Assembly: GCF_013322225.1 (NCBI RefSeq)
Contig: NZ_JAAMFB010000035.1
Location: 1-64,000 of the forward strand
Origin: Agrobacterium larrymoorei
GTDB lineage: Bacteria; Pseudomonadota; Alphaproteobacteria; Rhizobiales; Rhizobiaceae
Reading direction: 5' to 3'
Length of the DNA: 64,000 nt
The position numbers were made by a program, and so were the translations under genes. How positions within the stretch are numbered: the first letter of the stretch is position 1; each line of letters starts with the position of its first letter. The notes beneath the pieces were generated by a model. The model searched no databases and had not been told where the DNA came from. It saw only the letters and a program-made list of their open reading frames with translations. Below are positions 61,256 through 64,000 of the stretch, one piece after another.

Positions 61256-62412
61256 AAGGCCATCTCCTTGCTCGATTGCGACGGCAGATCAACTCCAGCT
61301 TGTGAATGCTTTTTGCGATGTATAATCGCTTGCTCGAAGTGATCCGGCTCGAAATTCACTCGCCAAGACAAATAAACGCGCCAATCTCGTCGCCTTGCTG
61401 AGCCAATGTCGAGAAAGACAGTATCCATAACCATGTTTTTCCGCTCAGTCGTATTATCTGCACGCACGAAATCCACCATGATCTGCTCGGCAGGAAGGGA
61501 AAAAACACATGTTTCTATACCCTCTGACATACCCGTCAGAGTAATCTGCTCATTTCCCCGAAGGTACGGGTCGATCACCAAGTCCGGATAAGCGGAGTTA
61601 TGGTAGGCAAACGAATAATCCGTGGGCCAGGCTGGCCATACATTATCCTGCCAATGCTCATCATAAGTGCCGCCCAGAGGACGACGCGGTAGCCAAGCAG
61701 GCGGGATAGGACCAAAGTTTTGGGGACGATAATTCTTGTAAGGCTCTTTGATAGGGTCGTCCGGCGACTCGATCTGTGGTGCTGCAACAGACTTGGTATG
61801 ATCTGACCATTCTGAGTTTAGCTTACCGCACCCAAGCGGATTGTGATGATCTGTGTCGTAAATTAGCGCTCCATCGTCAGTAATGCTTATTTGAATTTCG
61901 CCGCCGAAGGCGTATTCATAACGCAAGGGCACTTTGATGGTGGGAGTAGGTGGGGAAAGTTCCCAATGGTCGAACATCCTGCGGTGTCGCTCCCATTCAC
62001 TTGCCTCTTTTTCACTTAACTTACGCTTCCACACAGGCTGCCACTGGCGCGGGCCGGTAACCCGAAGCTGCTTTGAGACGAGGTCGGTAGCACCGCTGCT
62101 GACCTTTATTCCACACAGCCAGTCCGAAGTCGGCTCGCCGCGAGGTGCGTGAGCGACAGCGTTGATGATAATATCTGTCGCCGGTTTGTAAGGAACGAGA
62201 TCCGAAGGATGCCAGAGCGAAGATAGGTTGACTTCGCCGTGACATGTGTCGGTAAAGAGCATCGGGGCCTGCTCTTCAGCAACAACCAGTGTTCCGTCCT
62301 CGGCAATCTCGTAGGTTGCCTTGACAATCACGATGCCGAACTCGCGATTTTCGTTGTCACGACTATAATAACGGAAATTCGGGAACGGGGTCAGGTTCTT
62401 GAGTTCAGGCAT
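61252..62412 (-). CDS. DUF2169 T6SS effector adaptor
   Basis: A 386-residue DUF2169 protein, a family that links particular effectors and PAAR-like proteins to VgrG in agrobacteria and others. It begins ELKNLTPFPNFRYYSRDNEN and has LRVTGPRQWQPVWKRKLSE, PLRYEYAFGGEI, NPLGCG and the FGPIPPAWLPRRPL segment, all typical. It lies directly after vgrG and before the DUF4150 gene, the usual vgrG-DUF2169-DUF4150 order. Confidence 0.85.
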   Translation of the reverse strand: MPELKNLTPFPNFRYYSRDNENREFGIVIVKATYEIAEDGTLVVAEEQAPMLFTDTCHGEVNLSSLWHPSDLVPYKPATDIIINAVAHAPRGEPTSDWLCGIKVSSGATDLVSKQLRVTGPRQWQPVWKRKLSEKEASEWERHRRMFDHWELSPPTPTIKVPLRYEYAFGGEIQISITDDGALIYDTDHHNPLGCGKLNSEWSDHTKSVAAPQIESPDDPIKEPYKNYRPQNFGPIPPAWLPRRPLGGTYDEHWQDNVWPAWPTDYSFAYHNSAYPDLVIDPYLRGNEQITLTGMSEGIETCVFSLPAEQIMVDFVRADNTTERKNMVMDTVFLDIGSARRRDWRVYLSWRVNFEPDHFEQAIIHRKKHSQAGVDLPSQSSKEMAL

Positions 62413-62419
62413 CTCGACC

Positions 62420-64000
62420 TCAATTATGGTCGATCATGGCAGAGGTGACCTGCACGTGGCTCTCTCCTTCGATGTAAATCTTCACGCCCTTCAATAGGAT
62501 CGTGCCATCGTCTTTCATGATCAGGATCGATTTTGGAGGTATGTCATTGCCATCGGCATCCTTGCCGCCGCCCACGCCGATGAACAGCTCCTTGCCAATC
62601 GATATGTTCTTCGTATGCCCGACAGTCTGGTTATAGACTTGCCCGACGGTGACGACCTTGGCGACGCCGACTTGCTCGGTCTGAGCCATGCCGACGCTGG
62701 TGTTCTGCATGCGGCTGACAAGCGTGTTGAAGACACCTTGTCCGATCATTGAAGCGACTTGCGATCCCATTCCTGCGCCTGCCGACCGCATTGCGTCACC
62801 GGCGTCCGTGCGGAGTTCGCTCACAGCAGCGTCATTAACACCCGCGCGCACGCTATCGATTGATGACGCAACGGCACCCACTGTGCCCGAAGCCATTAGG
62901 CCCATGTAGCCGGCAGCCTGAGAAAGAAGGCCACTTGCTCCGCTGCTTGGTTCAGCAGAGCCTTCACCGCTTGCTGCCTGTGCTGCTGCAAGACTTTTGT
63001 TCTCCGACGACGGACTGTCCTGTGCCACGGCAGAAGCCAGCGACATCGCGTGTTGCAGCATTCCAGCGCTGGTGCCTGACAGCCCGGCGAGCAATCCGCC
63101 TGCGATGGTATTCACCGCGCCGCCAACACCGCCAACAACCATATTGAGCCCACCGCCTACCTGGTGGCTCATGTTAGCACCCACCTCCAGTGACTGGTTG
63201 GCCCCGATCGAGTGCAGGGCATTCGCATCGACACGGCTGGTCTGGTTGTTCAGGACCTTTACAGTCTGGTCTTTCTGGGCGTGGAGGAAGAGGTTCTCCT
63301 GTCCCTTCTCGTCTTCGAAGGTGAGCTCGTTATGGCCCTGACCCTTGTGGGTATTCGAACGGATCGCCATGCGAGTCTTGTTGGCTGGCAGGTCGTAGGG
63401 GACAGAGTTAGCAGGGTTTGGTACCACGCCAATCACGAGCGGCTTGTCAGGATCGCCGTCCACGAAGGCAACCATGACCTCCATGCCGATGCGCGGAATG
63501 ATCTGGCCGCCCCAGGTGGAACCTGCCCAGTTTTGGGCTACCCGCACCCAGCAGGTATCGGTGCCATCCTTCTTCGCTTTGCGGTCCCATGGGAACCACA
63601 GCTTGATGCGACCATATTGATCCGGGTGGATTTCTTCTCCCTCTGGGCCTGCGACAATGGCCACCTGCGTGCCTTCGATGCGGGGGCGCTTGGTGCTTCG
63701 ATGCGGGGTCAGCGGTACGCGGGCGGGGATCGCCTCGAACTGGTTGCGATATTCCGGCTCGTTGCTGTTGGTCTCATAGGAGCGATCCACGATGGTGTGG
63801 CTTGCCCGGATGATCACATGCTCTTCATACTCATGCTCGGGATGTGCCACCTCGTAGGGCGTGAAGCGGCGACCGGCTTCGAGGATGCGCGATGTCGATC
63901 CGCCAAAGACGCGGTCGTGATCCGCTTCGGTGGCTTGGGTTCTCAGTTTCTGGGCTCGTTCTGCTTCGGCCACCGTCTTGATACGGGAGGGATATTCGTA
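62420..64000 (-). CDS. vgrG: VgrG, type VI secretion spike protein (5' end outside window)
   Basis: The last 526 codons of a VgrG, open at the window edge. Present are the end of the gp27-like part (YEYPSRIKTVAEAERAQKLR, ASHTIVDRSYETNS) and the gp5-like OB domain (VAGPEGEEIHPDQYGRIKLW, FPWDRKAKKDGTDTCWVRVA, GMEVMVAFVDGDPDKPLVIG). The C-terminal needle has the NTHKGQGHNELTFEDEKGQE motif, then a Gly/Ala-rich stretch and a beta-helix tail. The extra Ala-rich stretch (about residues 270-430) is long and may bind the adaptor. It heads the effector operon. Confidence 0.9.
   Translation of the reverse strand, partial: YEYPSRIKTVAEAERAQKLRTQATEADHDRVFGGSTSRILEAGRRFTPYEVAHPEHEYEEHVIIRASHTIVDRSYETNSNEPEYRNQFEAIPARVPLTPHRSTKRPRIEGTQVAIVAGPEGEEIHPDQYGRIKLWFPWDRKAKKDGTDTCWVRVAQNWAGSTWGGQIIPRIGMEVMVAFVDGDPDKPLVIGVVPNPANSVPYDLPANKTRMAIRSNTHKGQGHNELTFEDEKGQENLFLHAQKDQTVKVLNNQTSRVDANALHSIGANQSLEVGANMSHQVGGGLNMVVGGVGGAVNTIAGGLLAGLSGTSAGMLQHAMSLASAVAQDSPSSENKSLAAAQAASGEGSAEPSSGASGLLSQAAGYMGLMASGTVGAVASSIDSVRAGVNDAAVSELRTDAGDAMRSAGAGMGSQVASMIGQGVFNTLVSRMQNTSVGMAQTEQVGVAKVVTVGQVYNQTVGHTKNISIGKELFIGVGGGKDADGNDIPPKSILIMKDDGTILLKGVKIYIEGESHVQVTSAMIDHN

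Noticed and set aside
1-64000. CRISPR arrays, tRNA or rRNA genes
   Set aside because: No regularly spaced repeats and no tRNA- or rRNA-like sequences were seen on reading either strand. I cannot run a covariance search.

Overview
The window looks like part of a large accessory replicon, probably a plasmid, of an alphaproteobacterium in the Rhizobiales (Rhizobium/Agrobacterium type). The evidence is a repABC replication and partition cassette (39.6-43.3 kb) with an antisense counter-transcript RNA and two parS palindromes. Divergent from it lies a complete traI-trbBCDEJKLFGHI mating-pair operon (39.3-28.95 kb) in the order known from Ti/Ri-type plasmids. No tRNA, rRNA or CRISPR array was seen.

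Layout. (1) 0-5.5 kb: small detoxification-type genes (esterase, SDR, AraC regulator, GST, isochorismatase-like hydrolase, ABM monooxygenase) flanked by two insertion-sequence remnants. (2) 5.6-16.4 kb: a minus-strand carbohydrate-acid catabolic array read from 15.2 kb down: RuBisCO-like protein, DUF1537 sugar-acid kinase, SDR, KdgT-type permease, ribose-type ABC transporter and a cyclase-family hydrolase. A LysR regulator is divergent, with a perfect 27-base palindrome between. The kinase plus RuBisCO-like pair suggests 3-oxo-isoapionate (D-apiose/D-apionate) catabolism. (3) 17-21 kb: a gentisate operon under a MarR regulator (gentisate dioxygenase, a mycothiol-dependent-isomerase homologue without its metal ligands, fumarylpyruvate hydrolase, GST-type maleylpyruvate isomerase). 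(4) 21-28.4 kb: an IclR regulator divergent from an MFS carrier, flavin monooxygenase, esterase and SDR, followed by a secreted esterase. (5) 28.9-43.4 kb: conjugation, quorum signal synthase and replication. (6) 43.4-49.2 kb: accessory genes (DUF4238, TetR, a plasmid-borne FtsI/PBP2-type transpeptidase, an XRE regulator behind three inverted repeats, a tyrosine recombinase). (7) 49.2-54.2 kb: a Tn3-family transposon with 44-base imperfect terminal inverted repeats, tnpA and tnpR, carrying a GntR regulator and an OsmC-like protein. (8) 54.2-64 kb: a type VI secretion vgrG island on the minus strand (VgrG, DUF2169 adaptor, DUF4150 PAAR-like protein, an unrecognised small protein, a giant Rhs/YD-repeat effector and a small candidate immunity protein).

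Most exciting: the Rhs effector ends in a domain that reads as a cholera/pertussis-type ADP-ribosyltransferase (LYRGDARAP, FVSTS and ExE motifs). It is followed by a small orphan gene in the immunity position and then, tail to tail, by a gene for an ADP-ribosylglycohydrolase with intact metal-binding motifs. This suggests an ADP-ribosylating toxin with two protection layers, a possible binder and an enzymatic eraser, in the manner of Tre1/Tri1 but with different architecture.
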